DNA of 43,487 bases, from assembly GCA_000163695.1 (NCBI GenBank), contig GG774889.1:314476-357962 (forward strand). Direction: 5' to 3'. Under the pieces are notes generated by a model. It searched no databases, was not told where the DNA came from, and saw only the letters and a list, made by a program, of their open reading frames with translations. The DNA comes from Bacteroidetes oral taxon 274 str. F0058 (GTDB lineage Bacteria > Bacteroidota > Bacteroidia > Bacteroidales > Paludibacteraceae). Shown piece after piece: positions 16,706 through 25,228 of this stretch (the first letter of the stretch is position 1; each line of letters begins with the position of its first letter). A program made the position numbers and the translations under genes.

Positions 16706-16839
16706 AAATTAAAAAGTTTTGATGTGAAATATTTTACCTGTTTATAAATTATGTTATTGATATACAGTAGGGTAGCGTGTAGATAAAAGATATAAGTTTT
16801 TTGTATGTGTTTTTAGTCTCTCTGAACTTGCTATGTTGC

Positions 16840-17418
16840 TTATTTTACGAGACTTACATTGCCATTGTGTAGACAATATTTTTCGTTGGTCTCGGGGCAG
16901 GTAGCAAATCCGTCTTCGTCGAAATGCAGACGATGCCCATATCGGCTTACCCAACCTATATGGCGTGCCGGGTTACCTACCACGAGGGCGTATGCCGGCA
17001 CAGGTTTCGTTATGACGGCTCCGGCTCCTATAAGGGCATACTCTCCTATCTCGTTGCCGCAGACGATAGTGGCATTGGCACCGACAGAAGAGCCTTTTCG
17101 TAAGATTGTGGTCATATATTCGCTTTTACGGTTTACGTGGCTGCGTGGGTTGATGACATTCGTAAATACCATAGAAGGACCGAGAAACACATCGTCCTCG
17201 CACACCACTCCTGTGTAGACGGAAACATTATTTTGTATCTTGACATTTTTGCCCAACACCACATTAGGCGATATTACCACATTTTGTCCTATATTGCACC
17301 CTTCGCCTATTTCGCACCCTGTCATAATGTGCGAAAAGTGCCATATTTTCGTATCATTGCCTATTATCGCTCCCTCGTCGATATATGCGGACTCGTGTTT
17401 GAAGTAACCCATTGCCAT
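16840..17418 (-). CDS. WbpD/WlbB-type UDP-sugar N-acetyltransferase (left-handed beta-helix)
   Basis: A 192-residue hexapeptide-repeat acyltransferase. Repeats such as IGNDTKIWHFSHIMTGCEIG and IGQNVVISPNVVLGKNVKIQ cover most of the protein. The segments VFTNVINPRSHV, ILRKGSSVGANATIVCGN and VVGNPARHIGWVSRYG match the family that acetylates the 3-amino group of UDP-GlcNAc(3NH2)A (WbpD/WlbB). That is a step towards UDP-2,3-diacetamido-2,3-dideoxy-mannuronic acid. A WlbA/WbpB-type oxidase of the same pathway is encoded at 22079-23044. The C-terminal CPETNEKYCLHNG looks like a small extra tail. The -7 element at 17442-17449 supports the start at 17418, or the Met two codons later. Confidence 0.85.
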   Translation of the reverse strand: MAMGYFKHESAYIDEGAIIGNDTKIWHFSHIMTGCEIGEGCNIGQNVVISPNVVLGKNVKIQNNVSVYTGVVCEDDVFLGPSMVFTNVINPRSHVNRKSEYMTTILRKGSSVGANATIVCGNEIGEYALIGAGAVITKPVPAYALVVGNPARHIGWVSRYGHRLHFDEDGFATCPETNEKYCLHNGNVSLVK

Positions 17419-17441
17419 TCTCTATTTTTATTACAAAATTA

Positions 17442-17449
17442 CAAAGTTA
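17442..17449 (-). promoter_or_regulatory. promoter -7 element of the sugar acetyltransferase gene
   Basis: TAACTTTG on the minus strand lies 24 bases before the start at 17418, giving a very short leader. It is divergent from the radical SAM gene promoter. Confidence 0.6.
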
Positions 17450-17491
17450 CAAAATTTTATATTGTGTAAGGTACGGTTTTGTTTTTTTAGT

Positions 17492-17500
17492 TAGCTTTGC
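17492..17500 (+). promoter_or_regulatory. promoter -7 element of the radical SAM gene
   Basis: TAGCTTTGC lies 23 bases before the TTG start codon at 17523. It is the main reason to accept that unusual start. Confidence 0.6.
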
Positions 17501-17522
17501 ATAAAAAACAAAAATCTCGAAA

Positions 17523-18494
17523 TTGAGTCCTAATATACTGACATACAACAAATATGCCGATGCGTTAAATGAACGATTCGGTTGTCGTGTACAGAAAGTG
17601 TCTGTAAATGCGGGTTTTACGTGTCCCAACCGAGACGGTTCGAAAGGTAAGGGAGGCTGCATATATTGCAATAACCGAAGTTTTTCGCCTCCTTACTGTA
17701 ACCCCGAAAGCTCTATTTCTTCGCAGATAGAAGAGGGGATACGTTTTTTCAGTAAATACAAGTCTCAAAAGTATATAGCTTATTTCCAGAGTTATACAAA
17801 TACATATGTTCGAGGAAACGGTTCTACGGATAGTTATTCTATTTCCGATAGCGATTTCGAGACACTCGTGGCGAAGTACGACGAAGCACTACGACACCCT
17901 CAGGTGGTGGGTATAGCCGTAGGTACGCGTCCCGATTGTGTTACGGAGCGGTTGCTCGATTATTTTGCCGAACTGTCTGCGAAGTACTACGTTCTTGTGG
18001 AATACGGGGTAGAGAGTACCGACAACCGCACTCTGGAAGTCATCAACCGCGGGCATACCTTCGAAGACTCTGTGTGGGCTATCAACGAGACAGCCCGACG
18101 AGGTATAGAGGTAGGGGCACATCTGATACTTGGGCTACCGGGCGAGGAACAGCCTGCTGCGGCATTGCGACACGCCAAAGAGATGTCACTACTACCCATA
18201 GATGTACTGAAAATACATCAGTTACAAATAATCCGTAATACGGTTCTATGCGACCGTTATATGCTTGCCCCCGATAGATATCCTCTGTTTACATTAGAAG
18301 AATACATAGAACTTCTGATAGATTTCATCGAAAATCTCCGTCCCGATATAGCTCTGGATAGGTTTATATCTCAGTCGCCCTCAGAGTGGCTTGTAGCTCC
18401 CAATTGGAATATCAAAAACTTCGAATTTGTACATAAACTCGAAAAACAAATGCTCCAACGCCACGCATATCAGGGGAAAAAGTTTGTGGGATAG
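17523..18494 (+). CDS. TIGR01212-family radical SAM protein (YhcC/YtqA type)
   Basis: A 323-residue radical SAM enzyme of the YhcC/YtqA group, whose substrate remains poorly defined. The region FGCRVQKVSVNAGFTCPNRD followed by GGCIYCNN gives the family's spaced CxxxxxxxxxxCxxC cluster motif for the 4Fe-4S/SAM centre. Later motifs are GTRPDC, the VEYGVES strand and AHLILGLPGE. The start is a TTG at 17523: there is an in-frame stop at 17502 and no ATG or GTG before the conserved region, and a good -7 element lies at 17492-17500. It converges on the GT2 gene with 10 bases between the stops. Confidence 0.9.
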   Translation: MSPNILTYNKYADALNERFGCRVQKVSVNAGFTCPNRDGSKGKGGCIYCNNRSFSPPYCNPESSISSQIEEGIRFFSKYKSQKYIAYFQSYTNTYVRGNGSTDSYSISDSDFETLVAKYDEALRHPQVVGIAVGTRPDCVTERLLDYFAELSAKYYVLVEYGVESTDNRTLEVINRGHTFEDSVWAINETARRGIEVGAHLILGLPGEEQPAAALRHAKEMSLLPIDVLKIHQLQIIRNTVLCDRYMLAPDRYPLFTLEEYIELLIDFIENLRPDIALDRFISQSPSEWLVAPNWNIKNFEFVHKLEKQMLQRHAYQGKKFVG

Positions 18495-18504
18495 AGAGAT
18501 AAGA

Positions 18505-19443
18505 TTATTTGCCTTTCACTATATTCCACACAAGAAATTTTAATCCGTAGTATTGTTTTAGAAACCATACCGGTAAATAATATTGCAGTCTGACTCCAAG
18601 AGGTTGTACGGAAAAGTCAACTTTTTTTATTTCGGCACTGTATTCCTTTGGGAAAGCCCTTTGCATACGATATTTTAGCAATATGTACACTCGTAACTTA
18701 TCAAGTAATATCTTTAGTCTGTGATTATTTTTTTCACTATCATACAAATAATCGAGATTGAATATAAAATGATTCACAGGTGAATATATTTTATGCACAG
18801 CAACCCCTCGGTTGTTTACGTCTACATCTTGGTTATAATAGGCTAATGGTTTGTTGACGAGTATCACTTGGTGTTTTAGGGCAATACGAATCCAAAGGTC
18901 GAAGTCTTCGCCTAACTTCAACTGCGATTTGAACCCCTCTTCTTCATCGAAAATATGTTTTGGTATAACTACCGAAATCGAAGTAAGTGGCATACACAGT
19001 GTTTTGGCATACACCTCACAGTAGTCGATTATACCTCGCTCGAAACCTTGCGGCACACCGATGGGAGCGATGCGTTCCTGCCCGTGTTTTACAATATAGT
19101 ATCCACTACCGTAGATACCTGCATCGGGGAAGTCTGTTATCAACCGTTTCATCTCTTCGAGGAAAGTCGGGTGCCACCAGTCGTCTGCATCGAGGAAACA
19201 GATATATGGATGTTTTGCAAGTTTCACTCCGTTGTTGCGGGCTGTCGATACACCTGAGTTGGGCTGAGAGATAATTGTAATCGATTTATTTTCAAAGGTC
19301 TTCGCCACTTCAAGTGACTGGTCGGTACTGCCATCGTCTATCACTATCACTTCGAAATCACGGAAGGTCTGCCCAAGTACACTTTCGATAGCTTTGGCGA
19401 TGTAAGGTGCTTTGTTGTAGAGAGGTATGATAACAGAAAACAT
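18505..19443 (-). CDS. glycosyltransferase family 2
   Basis: A 312-residue GT-A fold glycosyltransferase. The opening FSVIIPLYNKAPYIAKAIES and VIDDGSTDQSLE form the nucleotide-sugar site, and CFLDADDWWHPTFLEEM carries the DxD-type metal motif. The ED near GEDFDLWIRIAL is the usual acceptor-side catalytic region. The last ~80 residues are basic and hydrophobic, probably for membrane association. A role in O-antigen or capsule synthesis is likely given the sugar-nucleotide genes on both sides, but donor and acceptor are unknown. It has its own promoter and is not in a glycan cluster. Confidence 0.9.
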   Translation of the reverse strand: MFSVIIPLYNKAPYIAKAIESVLGQTFRDFEVIVIDDGSTDQSLEVAKTFENKSITIISQPNSGVSTARNNGVKLAKHPYICFLDADDWWHPTFLEEMKRLITDFPDAGIYGSGYYIVKHGQERIAPIGVPQGFERGIIDYCEVYAKTLCMPLTSISVVIPKHIFDEEEGFKSQLKLGEDFDLWIRIALKHQVILVNKPLAYYNQDVDVNNRGVAVHKIYSPVNHFIFNLDYLYDSEKNNHRLKILLDKLRVYILLKYRMQRAFPKEYSAEIKKVDFSVQPLGVRLQYYLPVWFLKQYYGLKFLVWNIVKGK

Positions 19444-19477
19444 TATTTTGTGCGTCTAAGTATATTGTAACCAAAGT

Positions 19478-19486
19478 GCAAAATTA
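19478..19486 (-). promoter_or_regulatory. GT2 promoter -7 element
   Basis: TAATTTTGC on the minus strand lies 34 bases before the start codon at 19443 and fits the TAnnTTTGC consensus. Confidence 0.55.
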
Positions 19487-19585
19487 CATAACTTTTCTTA
19501 GTTGTCAAAACTGTAGCAGTTCGCTGACAATAAGATACTTGTGGAGAGGTTTGATCTTTGTGTAAGTAATGATACTGTATTACAA

Positions 19586-19621
19586 CAAAAAAAGGATTAC
19601 CGATAATCTTTCGGTAACCCT
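19586..19621 (-). terminator. terminator of the carboxyltransferase gene
   Basis: On the minus strand GGGTTACCGA pairs with TCGGTAATCC around a 7-base loop, followed by a run of seven T at 19593-19587. It starts 37 bases after the gene's stop codon. Confidence 0.75.
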
Positions 19622-19657
19622 TGCGTAATTTTTTTAATGTACTATAATGACTAAAAT

Positions 19658-21439
19658 TTATTTCTTTTCGAAGAAACCTATCACATCGCCTTTTTTAACG
19701 ATCTTGCCCTGTTCGACAGCATCGATAATCTTGCCGTTGTAGTTGGCATAGACAAATTCGAGTCCGTTGGCGGGTGTCTGTATGGCACAGATAAGGTCGC
19801 CCTCTTTGAACATCTTGCCGTTTTCGGGTTTGAGCGAAATGTCTTCGAAGTCGAGTTCCCACATCACCACACCGGCAGCGGTAGCGTTGATTGGTTCTGC
19901 GTCGGGGTGGCGTTTGATAGCCATTTCCGACAAGTCGAGTTTGACGGGAGCGGCACTCGGCGTAGCGGCATTCTTCTTGTTCATTGCAGCTTCGAGTTCT
20001 TTGTAGAAACGCTTCTTAGCTTCGCCCGACTTGTATTCGCGATACTGTTTTTCGTGCATAGCAAACTCGAATAGCTCTTCGTCGTCAGGACCACGATCCC
20101 AGCCGAGCTCTTCCATCTCTTTGATGAATCTCGGCAATTCGTCGGGATAGTTGTCTTGCGGGTTTGTCGTAGAGAACTCGAATTTATTCTTCTTGGCAAG
20201 CTCTATTATCTCTTTGTCGAGAGGTCCTGGGAGGTTACCTGCCTTGCCGAGTATCATATTCCAAGTGGCTTGGTCCATCATTTCGTAGCGTCCGCCGCCT
20301 TTGCTCATAGAGAATATATTCATCAGAGCTACGTTCTTCACATACTGGCTGAAAGGTGTTACGAGCGGTGGATAACCGAGTTTAGGCCAAACGAACTTCA
20401 CTTCGTTGAAGAGCTGTATGAGCAGTTCGTCTTCGGTGAGTTCTGCCTTGCCGTCTTTTTTCAGGTTGGCGTTGATTGCAGCGTGTACTCCTTTGAGGTC
20501 TGCCATAAGCGAACCCATCATACCGCCCGGCAATCCGCAAGTGATGAGCAACGAGTTCATAAAGCGGTTGCGTTCGTCGATGAAGTAGCCCAAGAAGTCG
20601 TCGATGAAGCTCTGTGTGAGTTCACGAACCTTCATATAGGCATTCATATTGATTTCGGGCACGTCGAATCCGGCGTCTTTCAACATCTCTACGATGGTGA
20701 TAACGTCGGGGTGAACCATACCCCAAGACAACGGCTCCATAGCTACGTCGAGGTAGTCGACACCTGCTTTTGCAACCTCGAGCATAGAGGCTACCGAGAA
20801 GCCCGGTCCCGTGTGTCCGTGATACTGTACGGGGATATTTGGGTGTTTCTCTTTGATGGCACGTACTATCTTGCCGTTCGTTTCGGGTCTGCCGATACCT
20901 GCCATATCTTTCAGACATATCTCGTCGGCACCGGCGGCGATGAGCTCTTCTGCCATCTTGATGTAATATTCTGCCGTATGTACGGGCGAATATGTGATAC
21001 ACAGCGTTGCTTGGGCTATCATACCTGCCTCTTTCGCCCACACTATCGAGGGGATAATGTTGCGGGTGTCGTTCAGACCGCAGAAGATACGTGTGATATC
21101 GACGCCCTGAGCCTTTTTGACACGGTACATCAGTTTACGCACGTCGGCGGGAACGGGGTTCATACGGAGACCGTTCAGACCTCTGTCGAGCATATGCGTC
21201 TGAATACCAGCGTCGTTGAAAAATTTACAGAAAGCCCTTACCGAATGGTTTGGATTTTCGCCATAGAGGAGGTTTACCTGCTCCGAGGCACCGCCGTTGG
21301 TCTCTACGCGAGCGAAGCAGCCCATCTCGATGATGTGAGGTGCAACCTTTTCCAATTGGTCTTTGCGTGGCACGTACTTACCCGAAGCCTGCCACATGTC
21401 CCTATAAACAAGACTTAATTTAATCTCTTTTTTCTTCAT
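19658..21439 (-). CDS. pyruvate carboxylase subunit B / oxaloacetate decarboxylase alpha-like carboxyltransferase with degenerate biotinyl domain
   Basis: A 593-residue HMGL-like carboxyltransferase fused to a biotinyl-type domain. In the TIM barrel the metal and catalytic residues are present: Asp14 in YRDMWQAS, Lys177 in EICLKDMAG, and His207/His209 in YHGHTGPGF (the usual HTHDTSG wording is altered). A conserved PycB/OadA domain follows (about 300-470). The C-terminal ~75 residues keep the biotinyl fold pattern (GDLICAIQ, NGKIIDA, GDVIGFF). Where the biotinylated AMKM motif should be, the sequence reads IQTPANG (553-559), with no lysine at the hairpin. So either it acts with a separate biotin carrier or it has a different role. 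It is monocistronic. No beta/gamma decarboxylase subunit is adjacent. Confidence 0.85.
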   Translation of the reverse strand: MKKKEIKLSLVYRDMWQASGKYVPRKDQLEKVAPHIIEMGCFARVETNGGASEQVNLLYGENPNHSVRAFCKFFNDAGIQTHMLDRGLNGLRMNPVPADVRKLMYRVKKAQGVDITRIFCGLNDTRNIIPSIVWAKEAGMIAQATLCITYSPVHTAEYYIKMAEELIAAGADEICLKDMAGIGRPETNGKIVRAIKEKHPNIPVQYHGHTGPGFSVASMLEVAKAGVDYLDVAMEPLSWGMVHPDVITIVEMLKDAGFDVPEINMNAYMKVRELTQSFIDDFLGYFIDERNRFMNSLLITCGLPGGMMGSLMADLKGVHAAINANLKKDGKAELTEDELLIQLFNEVKFVWPKLGYPPLVTPFSQYVKNVALMNIFSMSKGGGRYEMMDQATWNMILGKAGNLPGPLDKEIIELAKKNKFEFSTTNPQDNYPDELPRFIKEMEELGWDRGPDDEELFEFAMHEKQYREYKSGEAKKRFYKELEAAMNKKNAATPSAAPVKLDLSEMAIKRHPDAEPINATAAGVVMWELDFEDISLKPENGKMFKEGDLICAIQTPANGLEFVYANYNGKIIDAVEQGKIVKKGDVIGFFEKK

Positions 21440-21476
21440 ATATTTATTTTTTATAATTTATTCGAAATATCAACTT

Positions 21477-21485
21477 GCAAAGTTA
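21477..21485 (-). promoter_or_regulatory. carboxyltransferase promoter -7 element
   Basis: TAACTTTGC on the minus strand lies 37 bases before the start codon at 21439. Confidence 0.6.
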
Positions 21486-21633
21486 CAAAATTTTATTTTC
21501 TCAAAAAAGATATAATATCTCCCGAAAATACAAATATATGTACTCAAAAGGAGCAATGTGTTGATAATATGAGCTTTGTCGTGTTGCTGTTCATCGTTTG
21601 TTTTTATGTGAAAAATATTTTTCGAAAATTAAT

Positions 21634-21665
21634 TTTGGCAGTTATCAAAAAAGTATTACCTTTGC
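21634..21665 (+). promoter_or_regulatory. tRNA-Phe promoter
   Basis: A TTTG -33 box at 21634-21637 and TACCTTTGC -7 element at 21657-21665 are separated by 19 bases. They lie directly upstream of the tRNA gene at 21682. Confidence 0.8.
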
Positions 21666-21681
21666 AGTCCAATCAGAGATT

Positions 21682-21754
<73 letters not shown>

Positions 21755-21980
21755 CAATCAGAAAAGTTGTCGCTGTAAGCGACATTTTTTTGTCTCACCG
21801 TATCAACTTTAATTATAGCTGTTCGGCGGCATATAGCCTTATTTTACATTGCAATACAATCAACAATGTCTTTTTGCTAAAGGATATATACACAGACTAT
21901 TATCCAAATGTTGAGAAAATAATATTTGCGATAATTAACATTTTTATCTTTAAATATTGAATAAATCGGAAATAATTTTT

Positions 21981-21989
21981 TAACTTTGC
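21981..21989 (+). promoter_or_regulatory. promoter -7 element of the WlbA-type oxidase gene
   Basis: TAACTTTGC lies 89 bases before the start codon at 22079, implying a leader of about 84 bases. The frame is open upstream to 21986, but that start would overlap this element. Confidence 0.6.
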
Positions 21990-22078
21990 ACGAATTTTTA
22001 TTCGAAAAAGACAATTGCAATAATTTATTAATTAATCCCCAAAATAATTTTATCGTAAAAAATCTACATTCTTTTTAT

Positions 22079-23044
22079 ATGAAAAACTTTGCATTAATAG
22101 GGGTGGGTGGCTATATCGCACCTCGTCATCTGAGGGCTATCAAAGACACCGGAAACGTGCTCGTGGCGGCATACGACAAATTCGATAGTGTCGGGCTGCT
22201 CGACAGTTATTTCCCCGATACATCTTTCTTTACGGAGCAGGAGCTGTTCGACCGCCACTGTACCAAACTCAAAGAGACCGACAAGCAGATAGATTATATA
22301 TCTATCTGTACGCCAAACTATTTGCACGACGCACATATCCGATACGGTCTCAGACTCGGTGCCGATGTCATCTGCGAAAAGCCGATAGTGCTGAACCCTT
22401 GGAATATAGACGCTCTGCAAAAGGTCGAGCAACGTGAAGGAAAAAAGATAAACACTATCCTGCAACTGCGTCTGCATAAGTCGATTATCGATTTGAAGAA
22501 GAAGATAGAAGAGGCGCCGAAAGACAAAATATTCGATGTAGAGCTTACCTATATTACATCACGCGGCAACTGGTACTACTCGTCGTGGAAGGGCGATGTA
22601 CACAAGAGTGGAGGCATTGCCACCAACATCGGAGTGCATTTCTACGATATGTTGCAATGGGTTTTCGGTAAGCCAAAGCAGAATATCGTTCACGTGGCGT
22701 CGCACGATAGAGTTGCCGGTTATCTGGAGCTTGAGCGGGCAAGAGTGCGTTACTTCCTTAGTATCAATGCCGACTTGCTTCCGTCTAATGCAGTTCAGGG
22801 CGAGAAACGCACGTTTCGTACAATAAATATCGATGGTAGCGAGTTCGAGTTTAGCGAAGGATTTACTGAATTGCATACGGAGAGTTACAAAAATATACTT
22901 TCAGGTAAAGGTTTTGGTATCGAAGAGACGCGTAACGCTATCGAAATAGTATACGAAATACGTAAGGCTCAGCCTATTGGACTGAAAGGAGACTATCACC
23001 CGATGGCAAAAGCACCGTTGGCAAGTCACCCGTTTGGTTGGTGA
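22079..23044 (+). CDS. WlbA/WbpB-type UDP-GlcNAcA 3-oxidase (Gfo/Idh/MocA family)
   Basis: A 321-residue NAD-dependent oxidoreductase. The start MKNFALIGVGGYIAPRHLRA contains the Rossmann GxGxxA-like loop, and AAYDKFDSVGLLDSYFP, ISICTPNYLHDAHIRYGL and DVICEKPIV (Lys of EKP) are characteristic of WlbA/WbpB. These enzymes oxidise C3 of UDP-N-acetyl-glucosaminuronate, leading to 2,3-diacetamido sugars. GGIATNIGVHFYDML carries the family's catalytic His region. It is the pathway partner of the WbpD/WlbB-type acetyltransferase at 16840-17418; the aminotransferase (WbpE), dehydrogenase and epimerase are not in the window. The ATG at 22079 is chosen because of the upstream promoter. Confidence 0.92.
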   Translation: MKNFALIGVGGYIAPRHLRAIKDTGNVLVAAYDKFDSVGLLDSYFPDTSFFTEQELFDRHCTKLKETDKQIDYISICTPNYLHDAHIRYGLRLGADVICEKPIVLNPWNIDALQKVEQREGKKINTILQLRLHKSIIDLKKKIEEAPKDKIFDVELTYITSRGNWYYSSWKGDVHKSGGIATNIGVHFYDMLQWVFGKPKQNIVHVASHDRVAGYLELERARVRYFLSINADLLPSNAVQGEKRTFRTINIDGSEFEFSEGFTELHTESYKNILSGKGFGIEETRNAIEIVYEIRKAQPIGLKGDYHPMAKAPLASHPFGW

Positions 23045-23141
23045 TGTTGTATAACGCTGATAATCAGCTTTGTGTGTTTTGGAGATAGACATTTTATATC
23101 ATTACGATACCTATTGTTTACAATAACAAAATAAAAAATAT

Positions 23142-23150
23142 TACCTTTGC
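23142..23150 (+). promoter_or_regulatory. promoter -7 element of the FKBP pair
   Basis: TACCTTTGC lies 30 bases before the first FKBP gene start at 23181 and fits the Bacteroidota consensus. Confidence 0.65.
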
Positions 23151-23180
23151 AGGCTAAATAGATAGACACAGATATTTCAT

Positions 23181-23780
23181 ATGGAAATGGACAAATTAAG
23201 TTATGCCTTAGGTATAAGTTTTGGTCAGCAGATAGCCCAAGCTAATTTGCAGATATCCGATTTTCAGGCATTTGCTAAAGGGCTGGAGGTAAGTATTAAA
23301 GGTACTGCTCCTGAGATAGATTTTGCCGAATGTCAACAGGTTCTCAACGATTACTTCTCTAATATCCAAGAGGAAGAGACGCGTAAGATGAACGCAGCCA
23401 AAAAGGAAGGCGAGGATTTTCTGAGCAAGAACGGCAAACGCCCTGAGGTGAAAACCACCGCAAGTGGCTTGCAATACGAGGTCATCAAAGAGGGTACGGG
23501 TAAGCGACCGACAGTAAACGATGTTGTAAAAGTCCACTATCACGGTACGTTGATAGACGGTACTGTCTTCGACTCGTCGGTAAAACGCGGTACTCCTGCC
23601 GAGTTCGGTGTGAGCCAAGTCATAAAAGGCTGGGTGGAGGCTCTGCAGCTGATGCCGGTAGGCTCCAAATATAAGCTCTACATTCCGTCCGAGCTTGCAT
23701 ACGGACAGCAGGGAGCGGGAGCTATGATAAAACCGAACTCCGCTCTTGTATTCGAGGTCGAGCTATTAGAAATCAAGTAA
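23181..23780 (+). CDS. FKBP-type peptidyl-prolyl cis-trans isomerase (FklB/Mip-like)
   Basis: A 199-residue prolyl isomerase that speeds protein folding. Residues ~1-85 are an FKBP_N dimerisation domain (LSYALGISFGQQIAQ, then a charged helix). Residues ~95-199 are the FKBP catalytic domain: VKVHYHGTLIDGTVFDSS, FGVSQVIKGWVEALQLM, KYKLYIPSELAYG and a closing VFEVELLEI strand. No signal peptide is seen, so it is probably cytoplasmic, unlike the lipoprotein paralogue 45 bases downstream. The start could be Met1 or Met3 (23187). Confidence 0.92.
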   Translation: MEMDKLSYALGISFGQQIAQANLQISDFQAFAKGLEVSIKGTAPEIDFAECQQVLNDYFSNIQEEETRKMNAAKKEGEDFLSKNGKRPEVKTTASGLQYEVIKEGTGKRPTVNDVVKVHYHGTLIDGTVFDSSVKRGTPAEFGVSQVIKGWVEALQLMPVGSKYKLYIPSELAYGQQGAGAMIKPNSALVFEVELLEIK

Positions 23781-23825
23781 ATAAAATTATATAAAATTGT
23801 TTTTCAATAAATTTAATAACACACA

Positions 23826-25097
23826 ATGAAACGAGTAATTCTTTTCGGTACAGCGGTAATGATATTGATGTTTACCGCTTGTAGTAAAAAATTGCAGACA
23901 ACTGCAAATTTAAAAGATCAGTTAGACTCAATCAACTACGCTTTTGGTGTAGCCAACGGAGCTGCTTTTAAGAGTATGTTTGCTCCCGAAGATACAACTA
24001 AGGAGAATATTGAGGCTATGCTTATAGGTTTTGCTAAGGGTTTCAGAAACCTGTCGGAAGAAGAAATCAGCAAAAGCGAAGCTATCACGGCAGGTATTCA
24101 GCTCAACCACGGTCTCAAACAAGGTTTCTTGTTTGGCGACAGTGCTATGACCGTAAATAAAGACCTTATTTACAAAACGGTAGATGAAATGCTCAATGGT
24201 AAAGAGACTGTCAGCGGTTTCGACAGGCTCAAAGCCAACGAATATTTCTTCAAAATTTATCAGAGACGTAGAGACAGTGTTCCTCTGCAACTTACAAAAG
24301 AGATTATAGACTCTATAAACATAGCGTATGCCGTTATGCAGGGAGCTAACTACGCTAATAATCTCAACGATACCAATAGAGCCGAGTTTATCAAAAACTT
24401 CCACAAGGGCAGATCTATGGAAAAATCGACAGACCGTTTCGAAAACTTAGGTTATACGATGGCTCTCGGTGGTTATCAGATGTTTAGTAAGACAGGACTG
24501 CTCAATGACTCTACTATCACTCTTAGAGCCGATATAACGCTGGCAGGTATCAATGCAGGAGCTCTGGGCGATACTACCATATTCTCTGCCGATGCAGCCA
24601 GAGAGTATCTGAGAGCCGTTTCCGAAAAACGCCGTGCAGAACGGAATGCCCAACTTTTCGGTGCTTGGAAAAAAGAGAACGAAGACTTCTTGGCTAAAAA
24701 GGCAGAAGACCCTGCAGTAAAGAAAACATCGACCAATAGCGGACTTCTGTACGAAGTACTCAAAGAAGGTAAGGGACCCAAACCACAGCTAAACGACAGA
24801 GTGAAAGTGCATTATAAAGGTTATCTGATAAACGATACTGTATTCGATTCGTCGATAGAACGCGGTGAACCCGCCGTATTCGGACTTACTCAGGTAATAG
24901 ACGGATGGACAGAAGGATTACAACTTATGTCGGTCGGCTCCAAGTACAGATTCTATATCCCTCAACAGCTCGGTTATGGCGACCAACAGGCAGGTGAAGT
25001 AATCAAACCATTCTCTACTCTTATCTTCGAAGTAGAACTGTTGGGTATAGAAAAGCAAAAACCAGAAAACGTAAAAGATATGCTAAAACGCAGATAA
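23826..25097 (+). CDS. FKBP-type peptidyl-prolyl isomerase lipoprotein with two N-terminal domains
   Basis: A 423-residue lipoprotein. The signal ends in a lipobox (MFTAC, Cys19). Two FKBP_N-like segments follow in tandem: one starting DSINYAFGVANGAAFK (about 35-135), a second starting DSINIAYAVMQGANYA (about 160-270). A single C-terminal FKBP domain (about 305-405) has VKVHYKGYLINDTVFDSS, FGLTQVIDGWTEGLQLM and KYRFYIPQQLGYG. A periplasmic or outer-membrane folding role is likely. The domain order looks like a duplication of the N-domain of a Mip/FkpA-type ancestor. It is cotranscribed with the shorter paralogue and ends before a good terminator. Confidence 0.9.
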   Translation: MKRVILFGTAVMILMFTACSKKLQTTANLKDQLDSINYAFGVANGAAFKSMFAPEDTTKENIEAMLIGFAKGFRNLSEEEISKSEAITAGIQLNHGLKQGFLFGDSAMTVNKDLIYKTVDEMLNGKETVSGFDRLKANEYFFKIYQRRRDSVPLQLTKEIIDSINIAYAVMQGANYANNLNDTNRAEFIKNFHKGRSMEKSTDRFENLGYTMALGGYQMFSKTGLLNDSTITLRADITLAGINAGALGDTTIFSADAAREYLRAVSEKRRAERNAQLFGAWKKENEDFLAKKAEDPAVKKTSTNSGLLYEVLKEGKGPKPQLNDRVKVHYKGYLINDTVFDSSIERGEPAVFGLTQVIDGWTEGLQLMSVGSKYRFYIPQQLGYGDQQAGEVIKPFSTLIFEVELLGIEKQKPENVKDMLKRR

Positions 25098-25129
25098 TAC
25101 AGATTGTCAATAGTCTGTGAAAATAACAA

Positions 25130-25163
25130 AAACGGTAACCTTGTAGTTGGTTGCCGTTTTTTA
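25130..25163 (+). terminator. terminator of the FKBP pair
   Basis: AACGGTAACC (25131-25140) pairs with GGTTGCCGTT (25149-25158), with one G-U pair and an 8-base loop, and a T-run follows. It starts 33 bases after the stop codon. Confidence 0.8.
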
Positions 25164-25228
25164 TTTTATCACGTTTAGCGATAGCTTTTATAAAGGGATT
25201 TTGGTCAAAACATGCAGTTAAGGTTTGC

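Noticed and set aside
20156..21418. 420-codon open frame antisense to the carboxyltransferase
   Set aside because: It lies wholly within the carboxyltransferase gene on the other strand, resembles no family, and is explained by the codon bias of the real gene.
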